Assembly: GCA_016719615.1 (NCBI GenBank)
Contig: JADJYQ010000001.1
Location: forward strand, 1,648,501 to 1,712,500
DNA: 64,000 nucleotides
Reading direction: 5' to 3'
Source of the DNA: Saprospiraceae bacterium
GTDB lineage: Bacteria; Bacteroidota; Bacteroidia; Chitinophagales; Saprospiraceae
Below, in pieces: positions 17,170 to 26,822 of this stretch. Within the stretch, counting starts at the first letter, position 1. Each line of letters begins with the position of its first letter. Both the position numbers and the translations under genes were made by a program. The notes under the pieces are model-generated. The model was given only the letters and a program-made list of their open reading frames with translations, searched no databases and had not been told where the DNA came from.

Positions 17170-17358
17170 ATGGCTAAGAAGTCAAAAGGCAACAGACAGC
17201 AAATCATACTTGAGTGTACCGAACACAAAAACAGTGGTTTACCGGGCACCTCCAGATATGTCAGTGAGAAAAACAAAAAAAATACTCCTGATCGGATTGA
17301 ATTAAAAAAATACAATCCTATATTGAAAAAGTATACCGTTCACAAAGAAATTAAGTAA
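17170..17358 (+). CDS. rpmG: 50S ribosomal protein L33
   Basis: A 62-residue L33 with the usual MAKKSKGNRQQIILECTEHK start and the RIELKKYNPILKKYTVHKEIK end. There is only one cysteine (in LECTEHK), so it is a zinc-free form of L33. The next gene, DUF4295, begins two bases after its stop codon. Confidence 0.96.
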   Translation: MAKKSKGNRQQIILECTEHKNSGLPGTSRYVSEKNKKNTPDRIELKKYNPILKKYTVHKEIK

Positions 17359-17360
17359 TT

Positions 17361-17537
17361 ATGGCTAAAGTATCGAAAAACGCCCGTGTTGCTCAGAGAG
17401 CAGCGAATGCAGGTTCCGGAAGGGATCACGTTAAGGTAATCAAATCTATCAAAGACCCGGTTACCGGTAAATACACTTATAAAGAAATGATCGTTCACAA
17501 AGACAAAGTGAAAGAGTTCTTCGAACAATCAAAATAA
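17361..17537 (+). CDS. DUF4295 small basic protein
   Basis: A 58-residue basic protein beginning MAKVSKNARVAQRAANAGSG and ending YKEMIVHKDKVKEFFEQSK. It matches the small DUF4295 family that follows rpmG almost everywhere in Bacteroidota. Its function is not known; the position and charge suggest a link to the ribosome. It starts two bases after the rpmG stop, so it is certainly co-transcribed and probably translationally coupled. It is followed by a terminator-like hairpin before ftsY. Confidence 0.92.
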   Translation: MAKVSKNARVAQRAANAGSGRDHVKVIKSIKDPVTGKYTYKEMIVHKDKVKEFFEQSK

Positions 17538-17564
17538 GATATCCACAAAATTTATTTCAATAAG

Positions 17565-17596
17565 AGAAGCTTTCAATTAAGGGGGCTTCTTTTTTT
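17565..17596 (+). terminator. Rho-independent terminator after the L28-L33-DUF4295 genes
   Basis: A 6-bp stem (AGAAGC at 17565-17570 with GCTTCT at 17585-17590) is followed by seven T, counting the last stem T. It lies 28 bases past the DUF4295 stop and 18 bases before ftsY, so ftsY may depend on read-through or its own promoter. Confidence 0.7.
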
Positions 17597-17613
17597 ATTT
17601 ATAGCATCGGCAA

Positions 17614-18585
17614 ATGGGATTTTTTGATAGATTTTTCAATAAAGACAGAGAACAGGAACTCCAAAAGGGACTTCATAAAACAAAAGAAGGCTTATTAAGT
17701 AAATTGGCTAAGACGCTGGTTGGTAAGAGCAAAATTGATGAAAACTTCCTGGATGAATTGGAATCAATACTCATAGGTTCAGATGTTGGTTTGGAAACGA
17801 CGGTCAAGATTATTAAGCGACTTGAAGCACGGGTCGAAAAAGACAAGTATTTTCAATACGATGAAGTTGTTGAATTGTTGAAGGAAGAAATTTCGAATCT
17901 ATTGACCGAAAATACGACCGAAGATCTCGAGGATTATTATACAGGAAGCACAAACCCGCATGTTATTCTAGTAGTTGGGGTAAATGGTGTAGGAAAAACA
18001 ACATCCATCGGAAAACTAGCCTATCAACTTAGGAAACTCAATAAAACGGTATTAATTGCTGCTGGAGATACTTTTCGGGCTGCAGCTGAAGATCAATTAA
18101 AAATCTGGTCTGAAAGAGTTGGCTGTCATTTTTTTAGCAAAGGCATGGGAGCAGACCCTTCGGCAGTTGCATTTGAAGCTTGTCAATATGCAGTCCAACA
18201 CAAAATTGATATTGCCATTATCGATACAGCCGGAAGGTTACATACCAAAATAAATTTGATGGCAGAGCTTTCAAAAATGAACAGGAGTATTTCAAAATCT
18301 ATACCCGGTGCTCCTCATGAAGTATTATTGGTTTTAGATGCGACCACCGGACAAAATGCAATTGAGCAATGTAAACAATTCAGCAAGAGTGCCGAACTCA
18401 CGGGTTTGATTCTTACTAAACTCGATGGTACTGCAAAAGGTGGAGTGGCTTTGGGAATATCAGATCAATTCCATATACCCATTAAATACATTGGAGTTGG
18501 TGAAGGCATAGAACAGATGCAAGTCTTCAATAAAAGAGCGTTTGTTGAATCTCTTTTCTCAAAAACGCAAGTTCTTCAGGGCTAA
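17614..18585 (+). CDS. ftsY: Signal recognition particle receptor FtsY
   Basis: A 323-residue SRP-GTPase. The N domain is at about 20-95, followed by the G domain: GVNGVGKTTSIGKL (P-loop, about 122-135), DTFRAAAEDQL, DTAGRLHTK and TKLDGTAKGG, ending GVGEGIEQMQVFNKRAFVESLF. The acidic N-terminal extension seen in proteobacteria is absent, as is usual in Bacteroidota. It docks SRP-ribosome complexes at the inner membrane. Its position after rpmB-rpmG-DUF4295 is the conserved order in the phylum. Confidence 0.97.
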   Translation: MGFFDRFFNKDREQELQKGLHKTKEGLLSKLAKTLVGKSKIDENFLDELESILIGSDVGLETTVKIIKRLEARVEKDKYFQYDEVVELLKEEISNLLTENTTEDLEDYYTGSTNPHVILVVGVNGVGKTTSIGKLAYQLRKLNKTVLIAAGDTFRAAAEDQLKIWSERVGCHFFSKGMGADPSAVAFEACQYAVQHKIDIAIIDTAGRLHTKINLMAELSKMNRSISKSIPGAPHEVLLVLDATTGQNAIEQCKQFSKSAELTGLILTKLDGTAKGGVALGISDQFHIPIKYIGVGEGIEQMQVFNKRAFVESLFSKTQVLQG

Positions 18586-18661
18586 AAAAGAACTCATCAA
18601 GTGTTAAAGTTCCTCTTTTTATAGGTTTTCCCTTTATTATTGTATTCAAGAATCAAATCAA

Positions 18662-21082
18662 ATGAAAAATCCACTTTCACGGAAATGGTATTTACTTTCC
18701 AGCATCGTAATAGGCGTATTTCTTTTATCAAATTCCGGTAATCCGCCGGATGGCAATACCGGAGCCCCTTTTGATGGCATTTGCTCAAATTGTCATGGTG
18801 GCGGAAGTTTTCAGGGCAATGTTACAATTGATGGCATTCCAAGCATGATTGATCCTAATACGACGTATCCGGTTACCGTAACGATTGATGTGACCAGTGG
18901 CTCTCCATCAAGAGCTGGTTTTCAGCTTGTTGCAGTGAATCAATCCAATCAGAATGTGGGCAATCTAAGCAGCGTAAACGGTGAAACAGGAACTTCTTTC
19001 TCAGGGGGAAGAGAGTATATTGACCAAAGAGGCGCTAAGACTATATCCGGCAATACCGTCAGCTGGGATATTGAATGGAGATCTCCTAATGGACCAAATG
19101 GTACAACTGTAAATTTTTATTTTGCAGGAAACATGGTAAATAATAATAACTCATCTAGTGGAGATGCTGTCATTAATTCTGTTTTCTCGGGAACAATTGT
19201 TGGAGGTGGGGATCCTTTGATCGCTTCTATAAGCTCTAAAACAAATGTGAGTTGTTTTGGAGAAGCTGATGGCACAGCAACAGCCAATGCCACAGGTGGT
19301 AATCCTCCATATACCTATGAATGGTCTAATGGTAGCACCGACAATCCCGTAACAGGACTTTCAGCAGGCAACTATATCGTTACTGTGACCGACAATGCCT
19401 CCAGCACAGCAACTGCAAGCACCAACATTACCCAACCTACCCTACTAACAAGTATTGCACAGGTCACCAAACATGTGACTTGCCCCGGAGGTAGAGATGG
19501 CAGTGTTATGGTCAACGCATTCGGTGGTACCCCACCCTATACTTTTGTCTACTCCTCTGGTTCTTCGAATAATTTAAGTGCCGGCATGTATGGATACACT
19601 GTTTCCGATTCTAAAAATTGCCAAAGCAGTGGCAACTTTGAGATTCTGCAACCTGAAAATTATACCATTGAAGAATTACAGTTTAAAAATCCCTTTTGCC
19701 CGAACGATTCTTCGGGCGCCATACAAGTGTTAGTTTCTGGTGCAACTCCACCTTATAAATACAAATGGAGCTCCGGCGAAACAACAGCAAATATTTTAAA
19801 TAAACCTGTGGGAAGTTATACCATAACTATAACTGATTCCAAAAATTGTGGCACTTTCAAATCATATTTGCTCAGCAGTACAGATACTATTGCACCCATG
19901 CTTGTCGGAAAAAACGGAACGGTCTATTTGAATCAAGCAGGAATTGCAGTTATTCAAGCGAAAGATTATATAAATATTTTAATCGATAATTGCGATTCTT
20001 TGCCAAGCTTAGAAATTAATTTAGACAGTTTGAATTGCTTGAATGTGGGAACAAGAGATTATTATTTAACTGCAGAGGATAAATTTGGAAATAAATCTTA
20101 TGACACTATTCAAATAACGATCAACGATACGATTAAACCTGTAATCAATCATTGGGCTGATACTTCATTCAGTTATTGTAATATTATGGTACCCGCATTT
20201 AATGCAAATGATGCTTGCGGAATCCTTAAATTTGAACAGACTGGAGGACCTAAAGCTGGTGAAATATTTCCAATAGGCCTCAGTGTCCTGACGTATCGTG
20301 CCGAAGATGCTAACAATAATTTTACGACAGCTGAAGTAAAAGTAAATATCAGCAATCCCATCCAACTAAGTCTTGATACAAGTTATTTCGAAAAATGTTA
20401 TGGTGACCATGCATCATTTACGCTTTCCATTAAAAATACCAACCATTCGCGCTTACTTTTTATTGAACAAGCCGATACGTTACAAATTTTATCAGATACT
20501 ATTTTGACTGTTGTCACAGACAGACCAGATTCCCTTAAGATATTGATATTGGATACAACAAATTGCCAACTTAAACTTGATACAGGCCTCGTTTATCCGG
20601 ATAGTTTGTTTGCCATCGATTCTGTTATTATAACAGATCGAATAGAAATTCAGGCCGGCAGTATAACGATGTATCCAAACAACTATGATTCGATTGAAAT
20701 TATTGATGTACAAGGCAATATTGTAAACAAATCAGGTAAAGATTTAGATGCCGGTGTTTATTATGTAAAAGTCTACTTCGAAGGATGCATATATATCTAT
20801 GGACCTTATGCGATTAAACTGATCATTGCAGATGATAAATCTTATATAAATCCTGTGGTTATAAAACCAAATCCATTCACTTCAGTGATCAGCATTAGCG
20901 GATTCATCAATGGTGAGAAACATGATATTGAACTTTACAATTTTCAGGGAAATAAGATCCTGAATTATCAAAGTCAGGATATTGGTGCAAGATTGGACTT
21001 CAGTGAAATTGCATCGGGACCATATTATTTACTCATCAAAACCGGTAACTCGGTGCAAAGTTTTAAGATATTTAAACTGTGA
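18662..21082 (+). CDS. Large T9SS-exported surface protein with CxxCH motif and SprB-type repeats
   Basis: An 806-residue protein. A signal peptide or anchor (about 9-23) is followed at once by CSNCHGG (about 41-47) in the setting GNTGAPFDGIC, then a domain resembling the 'choice-of-anchor V'/reeler type (PVTVTIDVTSGSPSRAGFQLVAV, about 70-190). SprB repeats follow at about 196-370, for example GGNPPYTYEWSNGST and GATPPYKYKWSSGET, then HYR-like segments and a C-terminal T9SS sorting domain (NPFTSVISISGF, IELYNFQGNKIL, GPYYLLIKTG). SprB-like proteins serve as gliding or adhesion filaments. The CxxCH could bind haem covalently. It is convergent with lepA, and I see no operon partner. Confidence 0.82.
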   Translation: MKNPLSRKWYLLSSIVIGVFLLSNSGNPPDGNTGAPFDGICSNCHGGGSFQGNVTIDGIPSMIDPNTTYPVTVTIDVTSGSPSRAGFQLVAVNQSNQNVGNLSSVNGETGTSFSGGREYIDQRGAKTISGNTVSWDIEWRSPNGPNGTTVNFYFAGNMVNNNNSSSGDAVINSVFSGTIVGGGDPLIASISSKTNVSCFGEADGTATANATGGNPPYTYEWSNGSTDNPVTGLSAGNYIVTVTDNASSTATASTNITQPTLLTSIAQVTKHVTCPGGRDGSVMVNAFGGTPPYTFVYSSGSSNNLSAGMYGYTVSDSKNCQSSGNFEILQPENYTIEELQFKNPFCPNDSSGAIQVLVSGATPPYKYKWSSGETTANILNKPVGSYTITITDSKNCGTFKSYLLSSTDTIAPMLVGKNGTVYLNQAGIAVIQAKDYINILIDNCDSLPSLEINLDSLNCLNVGTRDYYLTAEDKFGNKSYDTIQITINDTIKPVINHWADTSFSYCNIMVPAFNANDACGILKFEQTGGPKAGEIFPIGLSVLTYRAEDANNNFTTAEVKVNISNPIQLSLDTSYFEKCYGDHASFTLSIKNTNHSRLLFIEQADTLQILSDTILTVVTDRPDSLKILILDTTNCQLKLDTGLVYPDSLFAIDSVIITDRIEIQAGSITMYPNNYDSIEIIDVQGNIVNKSGKDLDAGVYYVKVYFEGCIYIYGPYAIKLIIADDKSYINPVVIKPNPFTSVISISGFINGEKHDIELYNFQGNKILNYQSQDIGARLDFSEIASGPYYLLIKTGNSVQSFKIFKL

Positions 21083-21086
21083 TAAG

Positions 21087-21104
21087 ATTCAGAAACTGAA
21101 TTTT
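21087..21104 (+). terminator. Small hairpin between convergent genes, possible terminator
   Basis: ATTCAG-AAA-CTGAAT (21087-21101) followed by TTT lies just after the surface-protein stop and at the lepA stop. It is short and AT-rich, so the call is tentative. Confidence 0.35.
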
Positions 21105-22897
21105 ATTCATCTAACTTAAGGACATCAAGAAATGCTTTTTGTGGAACATCGATTGTTCCAATTTGCCGCATTTTCTTCTTACCTTCTTTTTGTTTTTCAA
21201 GCAATTTCCGTTTACGGGATATATCGCCGCCATAACATTTAGCGGTAACATCTTTACGCATGGCGCTGATGGTTTCTCGTGCAATAATTTTTCCTCCAAT
21301 AGCGGCCTGGATGGCGATCACAAACTGGTGCTTAGGCAAAATTTCTTTTAGCTTGGAACACATTCTTCGACCCACAGATTCTGCTTTGCTGCGGTGCACC
21401 AATGCTGTCAGCGCATCCACATTATCCCCGTTGAGTTTAATATCCAATTTCACGAGATCCGATTTCCGGTAATTCAAGGGATGGTAATCAAATGAGGCAT
21501 AACCTCGGGTAGAAGATTTTAGACGATCGTAAAAAATCAAAAACAATTTCAGCAAGTGGCATTTCAAACATCAATTCTACGCGATCCGTAGTGAGGTAAT
21601 GTTGTTTCGTTAAAATACCCCTTTTATCCATACATAGTTTTATAATAGCGCCAATATAATCGGGCTTTGTAATGATCTGCGCTGAAATATAAGGTTCTTC
21701 TACATACTCTAGAAAATTGGGTTCAGGTAAATCATTTGGTGTATTAATAATGAGAAATTCACCTCTCGTCGTTTGCGCATGATAAGAAACGTTTGGAACC
21801 GTGGTGATTACCTCCTGATTGAATTCTCTTGAAAGTCTTTCCTGAATAATTTCCAAATGCAGCATTCCCAAAAAACCACAGCGAAAACCAAATCCTAAAG
21901 CAAGTGAAGTTTCCGGTTCATAAATTAATGACGAATCATTGAGCTGTAATTTTTCCAGGCTATCCCGCAAATCCTCGAAATATTCATTCTCAACCGGATA
22001 AATACCTGCAAAGACCATAGGTTTTACTTCCTCGAATCCTTTGATTGCTTCAGAACAAGGGTTGGAAACTTTAGTTATGGTATCGCCAACTTTTACATCT
22101 TTAGCATCTTTAATACCAGTAATGATATATCCTACATCGCCGCATCCCAAATTTGGCTTGGGCAAAAGGGTCATCTTGAGAACACCAATTTCTTCTGCAT
22201 CATAATCTTTTCCCGCATTATAAAACCTGATTTTATCTCCTTTTTGAATCACTCCATTCAAGATCCTGAAATAAATAATGATGCCCCGAAATGTGTTATA
22301 AACGGAGTCAAATATTAATGCTTGTAGGGGCCCATCAGGATTTCCTTTTGGAGGTGGAATTCGATCCACTATGGCTTTGAGTAATTCTTCGATCCCTTGT
22401 CCCGTTTTACCGCTGGCCAAAACGATATCTGATTTGTCGCAACCAATCAAGTCAATAATTTGGTCACTCACTTGATCTATCATGGCACTTTCCATATCAA
22501 TCTTATTCAGAATTGGTATGATCTCCAAATTATGTTCAATGGCCATATACAAATTTGATATGGTTTGAGCCTGGATGCCCTGGGTAGCATCGACGAGCAG
22601 CAGTGCGCCTTCACAAGCTGCGATAGACCTCGAGACCTCATAAGAAAAGTCTACGTGTCCGGGAGTATCTATTAAGTTTAAAGTATATTTCTTACCATCA
22701 GTATGATCATACTGTAGTTGAATTGCATGTGCTTTGATCGTAATCCCTCTTTCCCGCTCAAGATCCATATCGTCAAGCGCCTGGTTTTGCATATCCCTTG
22801 AAGAAATGGTTTTAGTAAACTCCAATAGGCGATCAGAAAGGGTGCTCTTTCCATGATCGATATGGGCAATAACACAAAAATTTCGGATGTGGTCCAT
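21103..22897 (-). CDS. lepA: Translation elongation factor 4, LepA (frameshifted)
   Basis: Begins at ATG 22897 with the G domain: AHIDHGKSTLSDRL (10-23), RGITIKAHA, DTPGHVDFSYEVSR, NKIDM. It continues through domains II, III and V (FGFRCGFLGMLHLEIIQERL) to VFDF, where the frame shifts. The run AAAAAA at 21531-21536 reads correctly with five A: FDFYDRLKSSTRGYASFDY, joining the C-terminal LepA domain (RKRKLLEKQKEGKKKMRQIG), which ends at 21103. The repaired length is 597 residues, normal for LepA. The ribosome-bound GTPase helps translation under stress and ribosome assembly. A single extra base in a homopolymer suggests a sequencing error. Confidence 0.92.
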
Positions 22898-23088
22898 AAT
22901 TTAAAAACTGCGCGAAATTACCTGATTATTTGCTGGCTTGCTCGAGAATTCAGGAAAAAATCTTTAATTTATATCCCCAATTTTAACTAAAACGCTTTGA
23001 TTAGCAAGTATTAACGCTTTGTTTGCGTTTTCTATATGAACTAAAGCAGCATATTACCGAAGTATTCGTTACATTTAAAGTAGAATTT

Positions 23089-23871
23089 ATGAGAAGTTAC
23101 CTGTTTTTAATAGTCGTGATCTTACTAAATGCTTGTTCAAAGCCCGAGGAAAATTATATAAAGATTCCTTCTGAGTTTTATGCAATCATACAGGAGGAAG
23201 TCTTGCCAGGTGGAACCCGACAATTATTTTTAGAATTAAGCTCTATTACTTCTCAATATTGTCAATCAGATTCATTGGTTTACCACTCCACTGTAAATGC
23301 CAATGAAATACAAATTGAAGTATTGGATTCCTATAAAGCGAATGATTGTTTCCAAAAGCAGTTTCCGCTTAAGAGTCGCATTGCGCTCCCCACTTTTACT
23401 GATACTTTAAATATCCTCATTGAACTCGGAAATGCAAGTCTCATCAAAGCACAGATTTATTCTGCACCCAAAGAGTACTTAATGACTATTTCAGAAGGCC
23501 AGGGACTTCAACTCAAATATCCTCAAACTTATAAAATACCAAATAATCTCGTTTGGGGATTCGTATATCCTATCGGATCCGATCCGACGAATGAAATCAT
23601 GTTGCAAAATTTCATCAAAGACCTTGAATTTGATTGTTATACCAATTGGTTACCCAAAGGGTATTATTCATATTTCGACATCAAGGACAACAATACTGTT
23701 GTTCTAACATATAATCCAGGCTTTGTCGGTAGTTATCGAAATTTTTATTACACTCATAAATGGTCTGATCTTGAAATGCAAAATTTCTTTCAAAATCTAT
23801 CGACCAAATACAGCAACTTGATAGGCTACAATGTCATTTCCGGCAATGGATTTCATTTTAGCTCACACTAA
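23089..23871 (+). CDS. Uncharacterised lipoprotein
   Basis: The frame is open from 23023, but the ATG at 23089 gives MRSYLFLIVVILLNACSKP, a clean lipoprotein signal with Cys16, so I start there (260 residues). The mature part has mixed beta character, with a few cysteines (for example SQYCQSDS, ANDCFQK and FDCYTNW) and no domain that I recognise. It should be anchored to the inner or outer membrane. It is a single gene between lepA (divergent) and the threonine aldolase, 87 bases upstream of the latter. Confidence 0.65.
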   Translation: MRSYLFLIVVILLNACSKPEENYIKIPSEFYAIIQEEVLPGGTRQLFLELSSITSQYCQSDSLVYHSTVNANEIQIEVLDSYKANDCFQKQFPLKSRIALPTFTDTLNILIELGNASLIKAQIYSAPKEYLMTISEGQGLQLKYPQTYKIPNNLVWGFVYPIGSDPTNEIMLQNFIKDLEFDCYTNWLPKGYYSYFDIKDNNTVVLTYNPGFVGSYRNFYYTHKWSDLEMQNFFQNLSTKYSNLIGYNVISGNGFHFSSH

Positions 23872-23928
23872 AAATAGTCTTTTTCATAAATTGCAATTTT
23901 ACTTCCTCATCATAATTCGGCAGGCAAG

Positions 23929-23936
23929 TATATTTG
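23929..23936 (+). promoter_or_regulatory. -7 element before threonine aldolase (TATATTTG)
   Basis: TATATTTG matches TAnnTTTG and lies 22 bases upstream of the ATG at 23959. No convincing -33 element was found. Confidence 0.4.
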
Positions 23937-23958
23937 ACCTTATTTTAATCCAAGGCAA

Positions 23959-24990
23959 ATGAAGGCTCCACTTATCAATCTCATTAGCGACACCATTACC
24001 CAGCCCAGCATAGAAATGTTAAAATTTATGATGGCTGCTAAAACAGGCGATGATGTATTTAGGGAAGACCCGAGTGTTAATAAATTAGAAGAAATACTTT
24101 CTGCAACTTTTGGCATGGAAGCTGGACTGTTTTGTCCTTCAGGAACCATGGCTAATCAAATAGCCATCAAAGCTCATACGAAACCTTTAGATGAAATGAT
24201 TTGTGAAGTCAACAGCCATGTTTATCAATTTGAAGTAGGCGGTTATGCTTTTCACAGTGGAATTGCAGTGACTCCAATAATATCAAAAAATGGTAAATTA
24301 GATGTGGAACTCATTCAATCCAATATTCGTCCAAATTTTGATTGGTTTCCAAATACACAATTAGTGGTATTAGAAAACACCGGAAACAGAGCTGGAGGAA
24401 ATTATTATACACTTGAAGAAATCAAAAACATATCCCTTTTCTGCAAAGAACAGAACTTAAAACTCCATATGGATGGGGCTAGAATTTTTAATGCTATTAT
24501 TGAAAGTAATTATACAACGGCTGAACTAGGCGCTTACTTTGATTCCATATCGATTTGTTTGTCGAAAGGCCTTGGGGCACCTGTAGGGTCTGTATTGATT
24601 GGATCCGCAACATTTATTTCAATTGCACGTAAAATTCGGAAAGTGATGGGTGGTGGTATGCGACAATCAGGGCTTTTAGCAGCTGCCGGAATCTATGCCT
24701 TAGAAAACAATGCAAAACGGCTCAAGGAAGACCATATCAGAGCCAAGCAGATTGAAGCATGTTTACAAAAATGCGATTACGTTGCATCCATAAAACCAGT
24801 ATATACAAACATTATCATTTTTGAACTCAAATCGGAATTACCCGCCCAAAAATTTCTTCAACAGTTAAAAGATCAAAATATTTTAGCGCATGCGTTTGGG
24901 CTTCATATGGTTCGATTTGTAACGCATCTAGATTTCACAGAAGAAATGTTAGACAGATTACTCCCAGTACTTAGAAATATTGAGGTATAA
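23959..24990 (+). CDS. Low-specificity L-threonine aldolase
   Basis: A 343-residue fold-type I PLP enzyme. It opens with NLISDTITQPSIEML and has FCPSGTMANQIAI (about 58-70, phosphate/substrate region), HMDGARIFNA (about 170-179) and the PLP-binding Lys203 in CLSKGLGAPVGS, then RKVMGGGMRQSG, all typical of bacterial threonine aldolases (LtaE type). It splits threonine or allo-threonine into glycine and acetaldehyde in the cytoplasm. Length and motifs are complete. It stands alone, and the 277 bases downstream hold nothing I recognise. Confidence 0.9.
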   Translation: MKAPLINLISDTITQPSIEMLKFMMAAKTGDDVFREDPSVNKLEEILSATFGMEAGLFCPSGTMANQIAIKAHTKPLDEMICEVNSHVYQFEVGGYAFHSGIAVTPIISKNGKLDVELIQSNIRPNFDWFPNTQLVVLENTGNRAGGNYYTLEEIKNISLFCKEQNLKLHMDGARIFNAIIESNYTTAELGAYFDSISICLSKGLGAPVGSVLIGSATFISIARKIRKVMGGGMRQSGLLAAAGIYALENNAKRLKEDHIRAKQIEACLQKCDYVASIKPVYTNIIIFELKSELPAQKFLQQLKDQNILAHAFGLHMVRFVTHLDFTEEMLDRLLPVLRNIEV

Positions 24991-25267
24991 TATTTTCACA
25001 CCGCAATTGATAAAATTCTTACCTGGCAATATTTAGCAATCTGGTGTCTATAAGATTAACGAATACTGCAAATCTTATTAATTCAACTCAGGCTTCTGTT
25101 CAAAATTTTCATCACATTGCTAAAACCAAAATAACTTTGAAAGCTTCACTTAATTTAAAATCACAAACACATTAATAATTCCTTAGCATATAAAGCATAT
25201 ATCTTTCAACCATTATATTCAATATTTCTGCAAATCCAGAAATCTTGCTAATCTTGTCAATTCTGTC

Positions 25268-25858
25268 CTATTTACGCCGGTTTAATTCATCCCTGATGTG
25301 TGCAGCTTTTTCATAGTTTTCTTCCTCCAAAACCTTTTTGAGTAAGGACTCAAGATCTTGGGTACTATAGCTGTTAAAAGATTTCATGGGCTCTTCTTTT
25401 TTAACAGGCTTTTTAACCGTTTCTTCTTCTGTTTCATCAAGTACTACGCCGGCTGCATCCATGATAAATTCATAAGTAAATATTGGACACTCAAATCGGA
25501 CAGCTAATGCTAATGCATCAGAAGTTCTGGAATCTATTTTTAAAATCTCACCATCCTTTTCGCAGATGAGTTCAGAGTAAAATATACCATCGACTAAATT
25601 GCTAATGATAATTTCTTTGATTTCAATACCAAAAGAAGACAGAGCATTTTTAAAAAGATCATGAGTCAAAGGTCTGTTTGGAGTCATCCTTTCCAGGACT
25701 ACCGCAATCGCTTGTGCTTCATATCCACCAATAACAATTGGTAGTCGTCGGTTTCCCTCTAATTCTCCTAAAACAATCGCATAATTCTGTGATTGCGTCA
25801 CACTATGTGACAAAGCTATAATTTCGAGTTCCAGTAATTTATTGTCCTGATTGGGCAT
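25268..25858 (-). CDS. Bifunctional nuclease family (DUF151) protein with UVR tail
   Basis: A 196-residue protein. Residues 5-140 match the bifunctional nuclease/DUF151 family (VLGELEGNRRLPIVIG, LTHDLFKNAL, IDSRTSDALALAVRF). The C-terminal 30 residues, after a charged linker (about 143-165), form a UVR motif helix (LESLLKKVLEEENYEKAAHIRDEL) like those in UvrB and McsA. Members from plants have been reported to cut DNA and RNA; the bacterial role is unclear. It is third in an etfB-etfA-BFN run, 9 bases after etfA. Confidence 0.85.
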   Translation of the reverse strand: MPNQDNKLLELEIIALSHSVTQSQNYAIVLGELEGNRRLPIVIGGYEAQAIAVVLERMTPNRPLTHDLFKNALSSFGIEIKEIIISNLVDGIFYSELICEKDGEILKIDSRTSDALALAVRFECPIFTYEFIMDAAGVVLDETEEETVKKPVKKEEPMKSFNSYSTQDLESLLKKVLEEENYEKAAHIRDELNRRK

Positions 25859-25867
25859 TCTTCTATT

Positions 25868-26815
25868 TTATTTACATTTTCTCAAAGCTTCTATCAATTT
25901 TGGTACTACTTCAAACAAGTCTCCACATATACCATAATCAGCAGCTTTAAAAAAAGGCGCATCTGCATCCTTATTAATAACAATTATTTTTTTTGAATTA
26001 TTGACCCCAGCCAAATGTTGAATAGCTCCTGAGATACCAACAGCGATATAAACATTAGGTCGAATGGCCGTTCCTGTTTGTCCGACGTGTTCATGGTGTG
26101 GTCGCCAACCAGCATCGGCAACAGGACGTGAACAAGCAGTTCCAGCATTGAGCAATTCTGCAAGCTCTTCGATCATACTAAAGTTAGCGGCTTCTTTAAG
26201 TCCTCTACCTCCTGAAACCACAACATCTGCCTCAGTCAATGGCGTTTTACCTTTAGCAAGATTTAACTCTTTATGGATTATAGGTGATGGCTCCAAATTA
26301 TAATTTAAATCTTCAACCAAATTTACATTCATAGCTTGCGACTCCAATACACCGAAAGCATGAGGCAATAACGAAATTATACAAGGAAATGTTTCTGCCT
26401 GGTACCAGGCAAATGCTTTTCCTGAAAATACACTCTTTTTAAATTGAAGTTTACCATCTATAAAATGATATCCGATAACATTACTGATTAAACCTGCATT
26501 CAGTTTTACGGAAAGTTTTCCACCCATCGCTTTCCCCAATGAATTATTGCTACATATAAGGTATTCAGGTTGCAACTTTTGACAAACCAAATCTATGAGC
26601 TTTGAATAATTTTCTGCGTCCATTTCATGAACTGCATTAAAACTATAAATATGATCTAATTTAAATTGTTGGAGCGCCGTTTTATCCAGAATTGAAGGAA
26701 CAAGAGCTGTTACTTTTTTTCCGCTAGATTGGGCAATTGAAATTCCAAAACTTAAGGCTTCGGCTGAATTTTTAGATAAACTTCCAGACTTCGACTCACA
26801 AATTACTAATATCAT
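25868..26815 (-). CDS. etfA: Electron transfer flavoprotein alpha subunit
   Basis: A 315-residue protein. The N-terminal adenine-nucleotide-hydrolase-like domain is followed by the FAD-binding C-terminal domain: VSGGRGLKEAANF (about 205-217), SRPVADAGWRPHHEHVGQTG (about 236-255) and YIAVGISGAIQHLAGV. It binds FAD and passes electrons from acyl-CoA dehydrogenases to ETF-quinone oxidoreductase. It is 7 bases downstream of etfB, as expected for a heterodimer. Confidence 0.94.
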   Translation of the reverse strand: MILVICESKSGSLSKNSAEALSFGISIAQSSGKKVTALVPSILDKTALQQFKLDHIYSFNAVHEMDAENYSKLIDLVCQKLQPEYLICSNNSLGKAMGGKLSVKLNAGLISNVIGYHFIDGKLQFKKSVFSGKAFAWYQAETFPCIISLLPHAFGVLESQAMNVNLVEDLNYNLEPSPIIHKELNLAKGKTPLTEADVVVSGGRGLKEAANFSMIEELAELLNAGTACSRPVADAGWRPHHEHVGQTGTAIRPNVYIAVGISGAIQHLAGVNNSKKIIVINKDADAPFFKAADYGICGDLFEVVPKLIEALRKCK

Positions 26816-26822
26816 TTTTGGA

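Noticed and set aside
17170..17537. rpmG stop and DUF4295 start treated as one frameshifted gene
   Set aside because: Each has its own start, stop and family match; the two-base gap is the normal arrangement in the phylum.
18586..18620. Terminator-like repeat after ftsY (AAAAAGAACT and AGTTCCTCTTTTT)
   Set aside because: Pairing needs a multi-base bulge and a long loop; too weak to call.
24991..25267. Intergenic region after threonine aldolase as a small RNA or riboswitch
   Set aside because: AT-rich with no stable hairpin, no promoter box that I could place and no match to a known riboswitch core.
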